This document shows positions 1 to 7,293 of a DNA stretch of 18,047 nt, one piece after another. Location: the NCBI GenBank assembly GCA_937885815.1, contig CALABM010000141.1, positions 1-18,047 on the forward strand, written 5' to 3'. Within the stretch, counting starts at the first letter, position 1. Every line of letters starts with the position of its first letter. The notes under the pieces are model-generated. The model was given only the letters and a program-made list of their open reading frames with translations, was not told the origin of the DNA and did not search any database. The DNA is from an uncultured Verrucomicrobiales bacterium (lineage in GTDB: Bacteria; Verrucomicrobiota; Verrucomicrobiia; Verrucomicrobiales; Akkermansiaceae). The translations under genes and the position numbers were made by a program.

Positions 1-43
1 GAGCACCTCCAAGGCTGGGCAAGACTGAGCCCCGCCCTTCATC

Positions 44-114
44 CATCGCTTGCAACCTGTCTCGGCGAAGCCTTGGCGGAGACGGAGTGTCTTTTTACCC
101 CCTTGCAAGCGATG
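44..114. repeat. 12-bp perfect inverted repeat in gene-free leader
   Basis: CATCGCTTGCAA at 44-55 is exactly inverted as TTGCAAGCGATG at 103-114. An 11-bp part of the same word (ATCGCTTGCAA) recurs at 468-478. The 47-nt loop shows no gene. The word is too far apart for a simple terminator, so it reads as part of the dispersed repeat material that fills 1-560. Confidence 0.6.
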
Positions 115-155
115 CTTCATTTTAGGTTGGCACTCGGTGAAAAATGGCACTTAAA

Positions 156-283
156 CTGCTGATTCTGTGTAGCTTCTCAGTTCGAAACATCTTTGCTTGT
201 CACGGAGTCACTATTCACTCAAAACCGCCTACTTGTCGCGGCGTAGCACGCAGTGCGAAGACGGAAGCTCACAGAATCAACAG
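156..283. repeat. Imperfect inverted repeat, ~20 bp arms
   Basis: The arm at 156-176 (CTGCTGATTCTGTGTAGCTTC) is inverted at 264-283 (GAAGCTCACAGAATCAACAG) with one gap and one mismatch. Similarity continues weakly beyond the arms (TTCGAAACAT against TTCGAAGCAT). It overlaps the 40-bp repeat family at 229-422, so the region is a nest of inverted repeats rather than one hairpin. Confidence 0.55.
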
Positions 284-422
284 ATTGTAGATTCGAAGCA
301 TGTTTAGTACCCCTAAAAAGCATTTGAGCTTATGAAAACGAGCTTCCGTCTTCTCTACGATACGCCGTGACGGGTAGGCATGCTTCCGTCTTCGGCCTGT
401 GCCCTACGCCGCGACAGGTAGG
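229..422. repeat. Three copies of a ~40-bp repeat, one inverted
   Basis: One copy at 229-268 reads CTACTTGTCGCGGCGTAG, a variable stretch, then GAAGACGGAAGC. Two copies in the opposite orientation lie at 340-379 and 382-421, each starting (GA)GCTTCCGTCTTC and ending in a variant of CCGCGACAGGTAG. The 14-mer at 257-270 is perfectly inverted at 340-353. The repeat unit has two conserved ends and a variable middle. The rest of 1-560 shows no coding signal; the short ORFs there only translate the repeats. Confidence 0.7.
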
Positions 423-558
423 ACTTTTGGCCATTGGGAGCCGTTTTGCGCCCGGAAGGGCGGTGGAATCGCTTGCAAACGCTAGGGCGGGCGTAGCTTT
501 AGCGAAGTCCCCTGCAATGCCTACGCGGGCATAAGTGTTGAAAAACAAGGAAAAGCAA

Positions 559-597
559 AAACCGAACCAGATTGATTTCTGATTCGGTTTCTTGTTT
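559..597. terminator. Probable rho-independent terminator, either direction
   Basis: AAACCGAA at 559-566 pairs with TTCGGTTT at 583-590 around a 16-nt loop. The stem is followed by CTTGTTTT on the plus strand, and by TTTGCTTTT on the minus strand. On the minus strand it lies about 190 bp beyond the stop of the FtsX-like gene, so it may end that transcript. The stem is short and AT-rich, so its strength is uncertain. Confidence 0.5.
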
Positions 598-802
598 TAA
601 GTGGACATTTTCGATTCCGGATAAGAAGGTGCACCAGATTTTGCTGGTCTGTGAGGTGAGCTTGAAGCCGGATGCGCCCGCCGGAATGCAACCATATGTG
701 TTGCTGGGTGTGAAGATTCTTCCCATGGATGATTTGACTCAAAAGCACCGCAGGTTGATTCCTCGTGGCTTGCAGTTACAATCAGAGTCTGGGGGCAATT
801 GA
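572..802 (+). CDS. Doubtful small ORF, possible gene remnant
   Basis: A 76-residue frame overlaps the terminator-like stem at its 5' end and runs 21 bp into the 3' end of the convergent permease gene. The middle part (around IPDKKVHQILLVCEV and PYVLLGVKILPMDDL) has a protein-like alternation of hydrophobic and charged residues. I recognise no domain, and there is no Shine-Dalgarno sequence. It could be the tail of a broken gene or chance. Minus-strand ORFs over the same bases look no better. Confidence 0.2.
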   Translation: MISDSVSCFKWTFSIPDKKVHQILLVCEVSLKPDAPAGMQPYVLLGVKILPMDDLTQKHRRLIPRGLQLQSESGGN

Positions 803-1888
803 GCTCAGGCGTTTGAGCAGACTCATGGCGGGGAGGGCGCTGAGCAGTACGATGGTGAGTGTAAGTCCCGCGTGTGTCAGGTAAAGCCCCGGTGTGGTGT
901 GGGCGGGTAAGGACATGTCCAGCACCTCCACCGGAAATGCCTGAACCCCGAGCTCTGCCAGCAGTTGACGTATAGGTTCACGCCAGTGCAGGGTAGCCCA
1001 GGCCAGAGGCAGACCGAGTGCAATGCCGCCGGCGGCAACTGCCGTGGCCATGCAGAGGATGACGACAGCCTGCTGCGAGGGCGGCATGCCGTAGGCGGCC
1101 ATGATGCTGAGCTCCTGCCGCCGCTGCAGGCAGATGACCCAGAGCAGCGCTCCGCAGGCAAATGCCGCCAGTGCGGTGCAAAGGTAGAGGATGAACCCCA
1201 TGGTCTGTTTGGCCCGCCGGATGATGCCCAGCCATGCGCGAGTGTCAGATTGCGCCGGGTGAATCGTTGCCTCCGGCGCTATATCCCGCAACTTGTGAAT
1301 ATAGAGGTTTTCGTCAGCACCTGGGGTAAGATGCAGCGCCAAAGCCGGAGTTCCGCCTTGTATGGGGTGGGGAAGGAGGATGTCCGGCGCCAGCATGCGC
1401 CCCGGCACGCGGAAAATACCCGATACTTCCAGCCGGTGCTGATGGCCCGGCAGTTGCATCAACAGGTAATCCCCCGCCCGGAGTCCCGATTTCTCTGCAT
1501 AGCTCCGGGAGATGAGCGCTTGCCCGAGCCCACCATCCGCCAGCAGCGGTGCGAGCTGCTCAGGCTCATACCAGGTGCTGTAGCGACATAAGCCATGAGG
1601 CCCGGTGCCCATGCCTGCCTGACACGCGGTGGCCGAGCGGGCTCCCGGTACCCGGAGCGCCTGTTCCGGTTCGTACGGCCAGTTGGTAACAAGCAAATCC
1701 GGCATGCAGAAGCGGGTGCCGGCATCTATCTCGCGCACCATGCCGTCCATTACCCCGCGTACCACAATCTGCAGCATGAGCCCCAGGGCAATGCCCAGCA
1801 CACAGATGCCCGCCACCAGTCGCTGGCAACTGCGCCGCGGCCAGAGCAGCCGCCACGCCAGCAGAATGGTGTATGTCCTCATGCCCAT
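782..1888 (-). CDS. FtsX/LolC-type ABC transporter permease
   Basis: A 368-residue inner-membrane protein of the FtsX-like (MacB/LolCE) permease class. One transmembrane helix lies near residues 23-44 (LVAGICVLGIALGLMLQIVV). A large periplasmic domain follows to about residue 240, then three C-terminal helices near 243-268, 290-316 and 336-360. This is the usual one-plus-three FtsX topology. The family works with a LolD/MacB-type ATPase to move lipoproteins or other envelope substrates, but no ATPase gene is in the window, so the partner is unknown. The frame is open to 2116, but that would overlap the divergent radical SAM gene. The ATG at 1888 fits an extended -10 promoter placed for leaderless transcription; ATG 1882 is the alternative. 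Function beyond permease is not determined. Confidence 0.85.
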   Translation of the reverse strand: MGMRTYTILLAWRLLWPRRSCQRLVAGICVLGIALGLMLQIVVRGVMDGMVREIDAGTRFCMPDLLVTNWPYEPEQALRVPGARSATACQAGMGTGPHGLCRYSTWYEPEQLAPLLADGGLGQALISRSYAEKSGLRAGDYLLMQLPGHQHRLEVSGIFRVPGRMLAPDILLPHPIQGGTPALALHLTPGADENLYIHKLRDIAPEATIHPAQSDTRAWLGIIRRAKQTMGFILYLCTALAAFACGALLWVICLQRRQELSIMAAYGMPPSQQAVVILCMATAVAAGGIALGLPLAWATLHWREPIRQLLAELGVQAFPVEVLDMSLPAHTTPGLYLTHAGLTLTIVLLSALPAMSLLKRLSSIAPRL

Positions 1889-1894
1889 GGAGTC

Positions 1895-1924
1895 ATTATG
1901 CCACAATCTGAAGACGGAAGTCAA
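1895..1924 (-). promoter_or_regulatory. Sigma70-type promoter of the permease, apparently leaderless
   Basis: Read on the minus strand, TTGACT (1924-1919), an 18-bp spacer and CATAAT (1900-1895) form a near-consensus promoter. TGG precedes the -10, giving an extended -10. Six bases separate the -10 from the ATG at 1888, so the predicted transcription start falls on the start codon. No Shine-Dalgarno sequence is present. The spacer contains GAAGACGGAAG (plus strand 1910-1920), the core word of the 229-422 repeats. Confidence 0.6.
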
Positions 1925-1967
1925 TTTTTCCTTTACTTGAGCTGGTAAATTTACTATTTTGAAACAA

Positions 1968-2870
1968 ATGAAGGCCTCAACCTTACTTGAATTCTCTCTT
2001 TTCGGTCTTACGACGGTACTTTTCCGGCGGAAAAAGCCGATACTGGGCACCATCATCGTGACGGACCGCTGCAACCTGCGCTGCAAGCATTGCTCGGTGA
2101 ATAATCTGACCGCCATTATTCACCCTTATGCCCAGGTGAAGGCAGAAATGGAGCAGCTGTACGCCATGGGGGTGCGGATTCTGTTCTTCTGCGGTGGTGA
2201 GACTTTCCTGTGGAAGGATAGTGGCAAGACGATACGCGACCTAGTGCGCGAGGCAAAGGAAATGGGGTTCAGAATCGTGAACATCGTGACCAACGGCACG
2301 CAGGGACTGGATTTACCGGAGGCGGATTTGATTCTGCTGAGCCTGGATGGTGATAAGGAGCACCACAACATCATCCGCGGCAATACCTATGACCTTATCA
2401 TGCGGAATATCGAGCAGGCTACGTCGGATAACATATGCCTGTACATGGCCGTGAACCAGATTAACAAAGGCTGCATCCGCAGCGTGTGCGATGTAGCGCG
2501 CACCCAGCCGAATGTGCGGGCTGTCTCTTTCAATTTCCACACGCCCTATCCAGACACCCGGGACCTGGTGCTTACCCGTGAGGATAAAGTGGCCTGCTGC
2601 GCGGAGATTGAGCAGTTGATGGATGAGGGATACCCCATTTTCAACCTCCGCAGCGCCTTCCCGTATATCATCGATAACAATTTCCCGACGCCTTGCTACC
2701 AATGCGTGGTGATGGAGAATGGGGAGTTGTCCACCTGTGGCCGCTGCATTCATGTGCCTGGTCTGTGTGATGAATGCGGCTACTTCTTTGCCGCGGAATA
2801 TGCGCTGGTGTTCCGGGGCAACCTCCGGGTCATTACCGAGATGCTGCGCACCTACACCCGCTACGTGTAA
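1968..2870 (+). CDS. Radical SAM enzyme of unknown substrate
   Basis: About 300 residues. The radical SAM cluster motif CNLRCKHC (CxxxCxxC) lies near residues 35-42, preceded by a beta strand (GTIIVTDR) and followed by the GGE motif (FFCGGETFL), both typical of a SAM TIM barrel. The C-terminal third has further cysteines (CYQC, CGRC, CDEC), which suggests a second metal or Fe-S site as in SPASM/twitch-like enzymes, though the spacing does not match a family I can name. The start is ATG 1968, with TTG 1959 in frame as an alternative; there is no clear ribosome site. The stop lies 6 bp before the next gene, another radical SAM enzyme, so the two are probably co-transcribed and act in one pathway. 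The substrate cannot be read from the sequence. Confidence 0.85.
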   Translation: MKASTLLEFSLFGLTTVLFRRKKPILGTIIVTDRCNLRCKHCSVNNLTAIIHPYAQVKAEMEQLYAMGVRILFFCGGETFLWKDSGKTIRDLVREAKEMGFRIVNIVTNGTQGLDLPEADLILLSLDGDKEHHNIIRGNTYDLIMRNIEQATSDNICLYMAVNQINKGCIRSVCDVARTQPNVRAVSFNFHTPYPDTRDLVLTREDKVACCAEIEQLMDEGYPIFNLRSAFPYIIDNNFPTPCYQCVVMENGELSTCGRCIHVPGLCDECGYFFAAEYALVFRGNLRVITEMLRTYTRYV

Positions 2871-2876
2871 ATTGCC

Positions 2877-4130
2877 ATGAGCCTTCTCACGACAGCTGCG
2901 CGCACCTGGTTGACACGCACTTCTGCCCCATATCGTTTCACGGCAGAGAATGACGCGGTGCTCGATTATGCCGATTGCCCGGGATTGGGGCTGTATGTGC
3001 ATATTCCTTTCTGCCGTTCGCTCTGCAATTTCTGTCCCTACTGCAAGGAACGCTATACGCCGGAAGCCGCCAGCGCGTATACCGAGGCTTTGTTGCAGGA
3101 AATCGGCATGGTGGGGCGCATGCAGCCTGGGCGTACGCGGGTGGGAAGCCTTTATTTTGGTGGTGGGACCCCGGCCTTGCTTGCAGCAGAGCTCGGGCGC
3201 ATTGTGCAGGCATTGCAGCAGCATTTCGAGATAACGGATGGCATTGGTGCAGAGCTGCATCCGGCAGATGTCAACGTGCCGACACTCTCCTTGCTGCGGG
3301 ATGCCGGGGTGACCCGCATCAGCATTGGTATTCAGAGTTTCCTGCCGGAGTTTGCCCGCTGTCTGGGACGCCCGGCGCCTCAGCCGGAAAAGCTGGCAGC
3401 GGCCCTGGCAGCCGTGCCGTTTGAGACGGTGAGCATGGATTTCATCTTTGCCTTGCCGGGACAGCGGCTGGAGCATATCCGGCAGGATCTGGATATGGCC
3501 TTTGCGCATGGGGCAAACCATGTGGCGGTGTATCCCTTCATTGACTTTTCCTTCACCGGAAGTCCGGTGCATGCCATGCCGGGACGCCAGAAGCACCGCC
3601 TGCTGGATGAGCTCACGGAATATTGCTATGCCAAAGGGCTCGTGCGTGACTCCATCTGGACCTTTGCCCAGCCCGGTGGCCACCGCTATTCCAGCATGAC
3701 CCGCGATACCTTCCTTGGCTTTGGCTGCTCGGCTACCACGCTCTTGCGCGATTCCTTCAAAATCAATACCTTCTCGGTTAAGGCTTATATCGAACGCATT
3801 TGCAGCGGGCAGCTCCCCACAGCGCTTACCACGCGCTTTACCCGCCGCCAGCGCATGGTGTATTATCTCTTCTGGCGAGCCTACAGCACGCTGGTGCACC
3901 GCGGCGATTTCAAGGAATTCTTCGGCTCGGAGCTGGAATCCGAATTCGGCATGGAATTCTGGCTGGCGCGTCTGCTGGGCTTCATCACCCGGGAGGAAAA
4001 CGGCTACCGGCTCACACCGCTGGGGGCGTACTATTTCCATTATTTCGAGAATTTCTACACGCTTGCCTACATTGATAAGATGTGGGGGATTATGCGGCAC
4101 GAGGCCTTCCCGGAGGGCATAGAATTATAG
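2877..4130 (+). CDS. HemN/HemW-like radical SAM protein
   Basis: 417 residues of the coproporphyrinogen III dehydrogenase-like radical SAM family. The diagnostic stretch YVHIPFC with cysteines 46, 50, 53 and 56 (C-x3-C-x2-C-x2-C) is present. It is followed by YFGGGTP and SIGIQSF, and later by MDFIFALPGQ, all in the order found in HemN/HemW/HutW proteins. The C-terminal part (about 290-417) resembles the HemN-type helical extension. HemN oxidises coproporphyrinogen III, HemW is a heme chaperone, and HutW/ChuW open heme, so family membership alone does not fix the reaction. No other heme gene is nearby. The gene sits between a second radical SAM gene (6 bp gap) and a small membrane protein gene (2 bp gap), which argues for a dedicated small pathway rather than housekeeping heme synthesis. 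Confidence 0.85.
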   Translation: MSLLTTAARTWLTRTSAPYRFTAENDAVLDYADCPGLGLYVHIPFCRSLCNFCPYCKERYTPEAASAYTEALLQEIGMVGRMQPGRTRVGSLYFGGGTPALLAAELGRIVQALQQHFEITDGIGAELHPADVNVPTLSLLRDAGVTRISIGIQSFLPEFARCLGRPAPQPEKLAAALAAVPFETVSMDFIFALPGQRLEHIRQDLDMAFAHGANHVAVYPFIDFSFTGSPVHAMPGRQKHRLLDELTEYCYAKGLVRDSIWTFAQPGGHRYSSMTRDTFLGFGCSATTLLRDSFKINTFSVKAYIERICSGQLPTALTTRFTRRQRMVYYLFWRAYSTLVHRGDFKEFFGSELESEFGMEFWLARLLGFITREENGYRLTPLGAYYFHYFENFYTLAYIDKMWGIMRHEAFPEGIEL

Positions 4131-4132
4131 TC

Positions 4133-4414
4133 ATGAAGCGCTACACGATGCCGGGATTGTATGCCGCCTTCTGCCTGTCCTGGGCAGGAGTCATCACCTG
4201 CGTGGTGCTGCATGAGGATGTCGGGGGGCGGTGGCCCTGGATGCTGAGTGTGTGCGCCGCCTTGCTCTTCACTCTTCTTCTGCTTCTCGTCTGGCTGTGG
4301 CGTCTGGGGTGTGGCTTGTACAGGTGGCATCCCGCGGTGCGCGAGGTGCTGTTCCTGCTGGTCGCGGTGATGCTGTGCTGCTGGGGATTCCGCGGTTTCA
4401 CCCCGATTACCTGA
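4133..4414 (+). CDS. Small membrane protein, third gene of radical SAM operon
   Basis: 93 residues with a hydrophobic helix near 8-26 (LYAAFCLSWAGVITCVVL), one near 34-56 (WPWMLSVCAALLFTLLLLLVW) and one near 71-86 (VLFLLVAVMLCCWGF). It starts 2 bp after the stop of the HemN-like gene and is probably translationally coupled. I recognise no family. The frame closes with TGA at 4412-4414, but the same frame stays open and protein-like to 4684, so this may be the front half of a longer protein cut by a nonsense change. It may be a membrane partner or target of the radical SAM enzymes. Confidence 0.6.
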   Translation: MKRYTMPGLYAAFCLSWAGVITCVVLHEDVGGRWPWMLSVCAALLFTLLLLLVWLWRLGCGLYRWHPAVREVLFLLVAVMLCCWGFRGFTPIT

Positions 4415-4684
4415 TATAAGCTGGATGTGAGCTGCTGCTCGGGGGTGGGTACGACCCCCACCTGGCATGTATCGCCCCTGCAACGGGCGTATATGTCGGT
4501 ATTCGATGACTGGAGCGCCGGTCGCTTTGGTCATAGGCTGGTGGCCAATAGCATCGAATTTCACCAGAATTATTTTCCCCGGGTGGGACACGGTCCATGC
4601 GCCGTCGGCTTTTCTTATTATGAAGGCAGGCAATTGGCAATCCGGGATGAGTTCACCCTAGATCGAAATGAATTTAGATGCTGA
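4415..4684 (+). pseudogene. In-frame continuation after TGA, soluble domain
   Basis: After the TGA at 4412-4414 the same frame runs 89 more codons to a stop at 4682-4684, from YKLDVSCCSGV to DRNEFRC. The composition is that of a folded extracytoplasmic domain (WHVSPLQRAYMSVFDDW, then FHQNYFPRVGHGPCAVGF) and not of random frame. Together with 4133-4414 it would make a protein of about 183 residues with three helices and a C-terminal domain. A GTG at 4427 could start it separately, but no ribosome site is seen. Nonsense mutation, recoding or two coupled genes all remain possible; a single nonsense change is simplest. Confidence 0.45.
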
Positions 4685-4700
4685 TGATGAATAGCGTTCT

Positions 4701-4816
4701 AAGCCACCGTAGCGTTGGAAGCAATAAAGGGCGATAAGAGCCGACAAGAACAGACAGCTCAGTACGATGTGGCAGCCAGTCAAATATGCGAATGGAAGCA
4801 GCTGCTACAGCATGGT
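4701..4816 (+). pseudogene. IS3-type transposase OrfA fragment
   Basis: The translation from 4704 (ATVALEAIKGDKS, then QYDVAASQICEWKQLL) matches the helix-turn-helix of IS3-family OrfA proteins, whose usual form is VALEAIKGEKT, then YGVHPNQISQWKK. A stop precedes it, and the similarity ends near 4816, where the frame goes on with unrelated residues to 4930. No OrfB or terminal inverted repeats are visible, so it is a relic of about 38 codons. Bases 4817-5027 show nothing else I can assign. Confidence 0.65.
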
Positions 4817-5027
4817 CTCTATGTGTTACCTTGGAGCTTCTTCTTATTAGGTCGTTTAATTTCCCCGCAAGCCTTGCAGTTCACCCCTGCTGGGTTGTAT
4901 GTGTATGAGCTGCTGTTGGAAGAGCCGTAGTAAGTTCAGCAAATATACTCTGCCGTACACTCTGCATTATCAAAGCCCGAATTAACAAAATCAGCAAAGC
5001 AGCTGAACATCCACAACGTCCTCAACC

Positions 5028-5309
5028 TTAATCCTTGTACATAATCAAGCTCTCATGAGGTACGAGCTTTTTTATACGCCCACAGACCTCGGCAAAGCTT
5101 CCCCCAGTCTTACGGGCGTCAGGGACGAAGTAAACGATATTTAAGGCTATACTAGGAGTCGTTGCAGCTTCCTGCAATCGGTCGGATATTTCCAGCTTCA
5201 CGGCTTCGTCCAGCAAAGGTCTTTCATCTGTAAGCCTAGCGGCCTCGGCAATAGCTGCATCGTGACCAGTCAGCGCAGCTTTTTTTTGACGCATGCTCAT
5301 AAAGTGCAT
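5028..5309 (-). pseudogene. Truncated YolD-like protein gene
   Basis: The frame encodes up to 93 residues. The core follows the YolD-like family closely: AALTGHDAAIAEAARLTDER, then YFVPDARKTGG, then GRIKKLVPHESLIMYKD. Family members normally begin with a short basic segment ending in F-x-PF before AALTG, and continue past this point with a final DG-x-x-I-x-I-x-D-I strand. Both ends are missing here, so the gene is probably broken. YolD-like proteins usually sit beside a Y-family (UmuC/DinB-like) polymerase gene on mobile elements, but none is present. Start is unclear: ATG at 5309, 5300 or 5294. The first two lie within or at the edge of a hairpin. Together with the IS3 relic it marks 4700-5480 as decayed mobile DNA. 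Confidence 0.6.
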
Positions 5310-5330
5310 TTTTTGCACTTTATTGTTCTT
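5299..5330. terminator. Perfect 10-bp hairpin, terminator-like on plus strand
   Basis: ATAAAGTGCA (5299-5308) pairs perfectly with TGCACTTTAT (5314-5323) around five T bases. T-rich DNA follows on the plus strand (TGTTCTTTTT). The stem is AT-rich and it covers the likely start of the YolD-like relic on the minus strand, so it could instead hide that start in the mRNA. Confidence 0.4.
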
Positions 5331-5525
5331 TTTGATGCATAACAATAAAATCGGGGCAAGCCCAATTCTGTACATTCGTTAAACTGAACCACGCTACTGA
5401 AGCAGAGCGACTTGTTGGGAAAGGGAGAGATACGGCTTAAGGTATTCCATACAAAATAAAAAACCTCCCCATGTTCGCAGTTGAAGGAATCAACGGATTC
5501 CAACCCTAAGCGTGGGGCTTCGCGT

Positions 5526-7154
5526 ATGCGCTTGCTACGCCCTCACAGGGAGGAGGTTATCTGTGGTTATTATACATGCAGTGCAGAGTTTGTCAAGGTG
5601 GAGGATGGCAAAAAAATCAGTTATGAGCTTGCCCCACAGCTTGTGCATACATACAATAGGCATGTGGGAATCTTTAACTGCATAGAATTAGCGTTTTCTC
5701 TACTGGGTGTATTTGCGGCTTTGCTGTGGTTGAAGCCGGGGAGGAGGCATGCCGCCAGATACGCCATGATTGTGCTTCCCTTTTCAGGTCTTTGTTTCAT
5801 TTTGTATCAGAACCCCGGTGAGTATGGGCGATTCGTGCTGGCACACATGGCCGCCATCATGCCTTTAATAACATTCTTGCTGGGTAAATACATGCTTCGG
5901 TGTCCGTGGCGAGAGGTTTTTCTCTCGTTAGGCGTATATGCCCTCATATCGCAGCTGACAGCCTTTGCCTACATGGCACACAACATGCAAGCCGCCGAAT
6001 CCGGGTGGCCGGAGCTTGTTTTTCCGTTAAGTTTTTACATTGAAGTGCTATGGGCCTGGAGCTTTATCCTGCTGTTCACGCGAAAGGACGACAGCATTAG
6101 CCCTGTTGCGCGGATTTATACGGCTGCGGCTCTGCTGATTATCCACAAAAGCATTATCGTATGTTTTATGCCCTTCGGCGGAGATTCGATGAGGTATTTA
6201 CAGAAGAGTGCCGCGGATGCGGGCTCGGTGGTTCCGGGGCTTCTGTCCGGCTGTGCCTTGATACTGCTGCTTGCGCTCACGTTGTGCTATGCGGCCAGCC
6301 TGCGTTATGTTTTACTCCAATCGTGGAAGCGCTCTATCGGCTCTGTGGTAGTCGCCATGCTTGCGCTCAGCATCGTAGCCGGTATCTATTACCACGTTCT
6401 GCATGTGAGAGTGAGTGAGCAATTGAACCTAACCGAAAATCTGTTAACAGCCATAGAGGAAGCCAACCCTCACGCTGTGGAGCGCTGCCTGCAACAAGGG
6501 GTGGATGTCAATATGCCGCAACTTGCCCACAATGACCAAAATGGCGAGCTATCTGTTTTCTATCCCTTAATCCATGCCACGGCCAGAAATCAGGTTGCTA
6601 TCGTCAGGTCGTTGCTCGCAGCCGGTGCCCATGTGGGAGTGAAGCGAAACAACGGAGACACGGCGTTAATCTCTGCCTGTATCGAGAATAATCCGGAAAT
6701 GATTCAACTGCTACTGCAAGCCGGTGCAGATGTAAATACCAGAAACGATGATGGTTACACGCCTCTCATTCAGTCGGCCCTGAGCGGGCCTTCGGTGCCC
6801 TCCATCACCGCGCTTCTGCAGGCCGGCGCCAATACCAATGACTCAGATAATGAGGGCGCAACAGCCTTGCACTATGCCACCCTGCCGGAGGAGGAGGAAC
6901 GCCCTGCTGCGCTCGCTACCATGCGCCTGCTGCTGGAAAACGGCGCACAAACCAATATTCAGGATAGCTGGGGCGATACCCCGCTGCTGCAATGTGCGCG
7001 CGATGGTTTTACCGAGGGGGTGCGGCTGTTGTTGGAATATCAGGCAAACCCCGCTTTGAGCGATAAAAAGGGTATGCACCCACTCCAATATGCAGAGCAA
7101 AACGGCCATACCGAAATCGTTGAACTGCTGCGAGCGTCTCAACCGGGTTCGTAA
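5526..7154 (+). CDS. Multi-pass membrane protein with C-terminal ankyrin repeats
   Basis: About 542 residues. The N-terminal half carries several hydrophobic helices, from IELAFSLLGVFAALLWL through SIGSVVVAMLALSIVAGIYY. From about residue 315 to the end there are roughly six ankyrin repeats, recognisable by motifs such as NGDTALISACIENN, LLLQAGADVNTRNDDGYTPL, GATALHYA and WGDTPLLQCARDG. Such repeats bind proteins; the partner is unknown. The protein is predicted to sit in the inner membrane with the repeats on one face. The start is uncertain: ATG 5526 is used here, TTG 5481 is also in frame. A strong ribosome-site-like word (AGGGAGGAGG, 5547-5556) lies inside the frame with no in-frame start right after it. 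The first 60 or so residues may be foreign sequence added when the upstream DNA was rearranged. Confidence 0.75.
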   Translation: MRLLRPHREEVICGYYTCSAEFVKVEDGKKISYELAPQLVHTYNRHVGIFNCIELAFSLLGVFAALLWLKPGRRHAARYAMIVLPFSGLCFILYQNPGEYGRFVLAHMAAIMPLITFLLGKYMLRCPWREVFLSLGVYALISQLTAFAYMAHNMQAAESGWPELVFPLSFYIEVLWAWSFILLFTRKDDSISPVARIYTAAALLIIHKSIIVCFMPFGGDSMRYLQKSAADAGSVVPGLLSGCALILLLALTLCYAASLRYVLLQSWKRSIGSVVVAMLALSIVAGIYYHVLHVRVSEQLNLTENLLTAIEEANPHAVERCLQQGVDVNMPQLAHNDQNGELSVFYPLIHATARNQVAIVRSLLAAGAHVGVKRNNGDTALISACIENNPEMIQLLLQAGADVNTRNDDGYTPLIQSALSGPSVPSITALLQAGANTNDSDNEGATALHYATLPEEEERPAALATMRLLLENGAQTNIQDSWGDTPLLQCARDGFTEGVRLLLEYQANPALSDKKGMHPLQYAEQNGHTEIVELLRASQPGS

Positions 7155-7293
7155 ATACCTTCCTTCCCGAACAATATGGTTCCGTGGGTTCCGGAGGAAT
7201 TGCACGGCTAGATGAATTATTGGGGCTGTTTCAAATCTGCTGGTAAAAATAGGTAAAATAGAGCATTCATGAGGGTATACAGTTAGGAGGAAC

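Noticed and set aside
330..548. 72-residue minus-strand ORF
   Set aside because: It only translates the inverted-repeat units; no ribosome site and no recognisable domain.
1..560. CRISPR array
   Set aside because: Repeat copies are in opposite orientations, unevenly spaced and imperfect; there are no uniform spacers and no cas genes.
965..1940. Long plus-strand frames opposite the permease gene
   Set aside because: They mirror the minus-strand FtsX-like gene and show no motifs or starts.
2313..4100. 595-residue open frame on the minus strand
   Set aside because: It lies wholly opposite the two radical SAM genes, whose motifs are intact. Its own translation is His/Arg-rich with no domain, so it is a shadow of codon bias.
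4805..4925. Minus-strand frame with a CxxC pair (VNCKACGEIKRPNKKK)
   Set aside because: It suggested a zinc-ribbon or ribosomal protein, but the fragment is very short, has no clear start and does not match L32 or another family well.
5297..5503. 68-residue minus-strand ORF overlapping the YolD relic and the ankyrin gene start
   Set aside because: It overlaps two better candidates and shows no family signature. It may be part of old mobile DNA, but I cannot support it as a gene.
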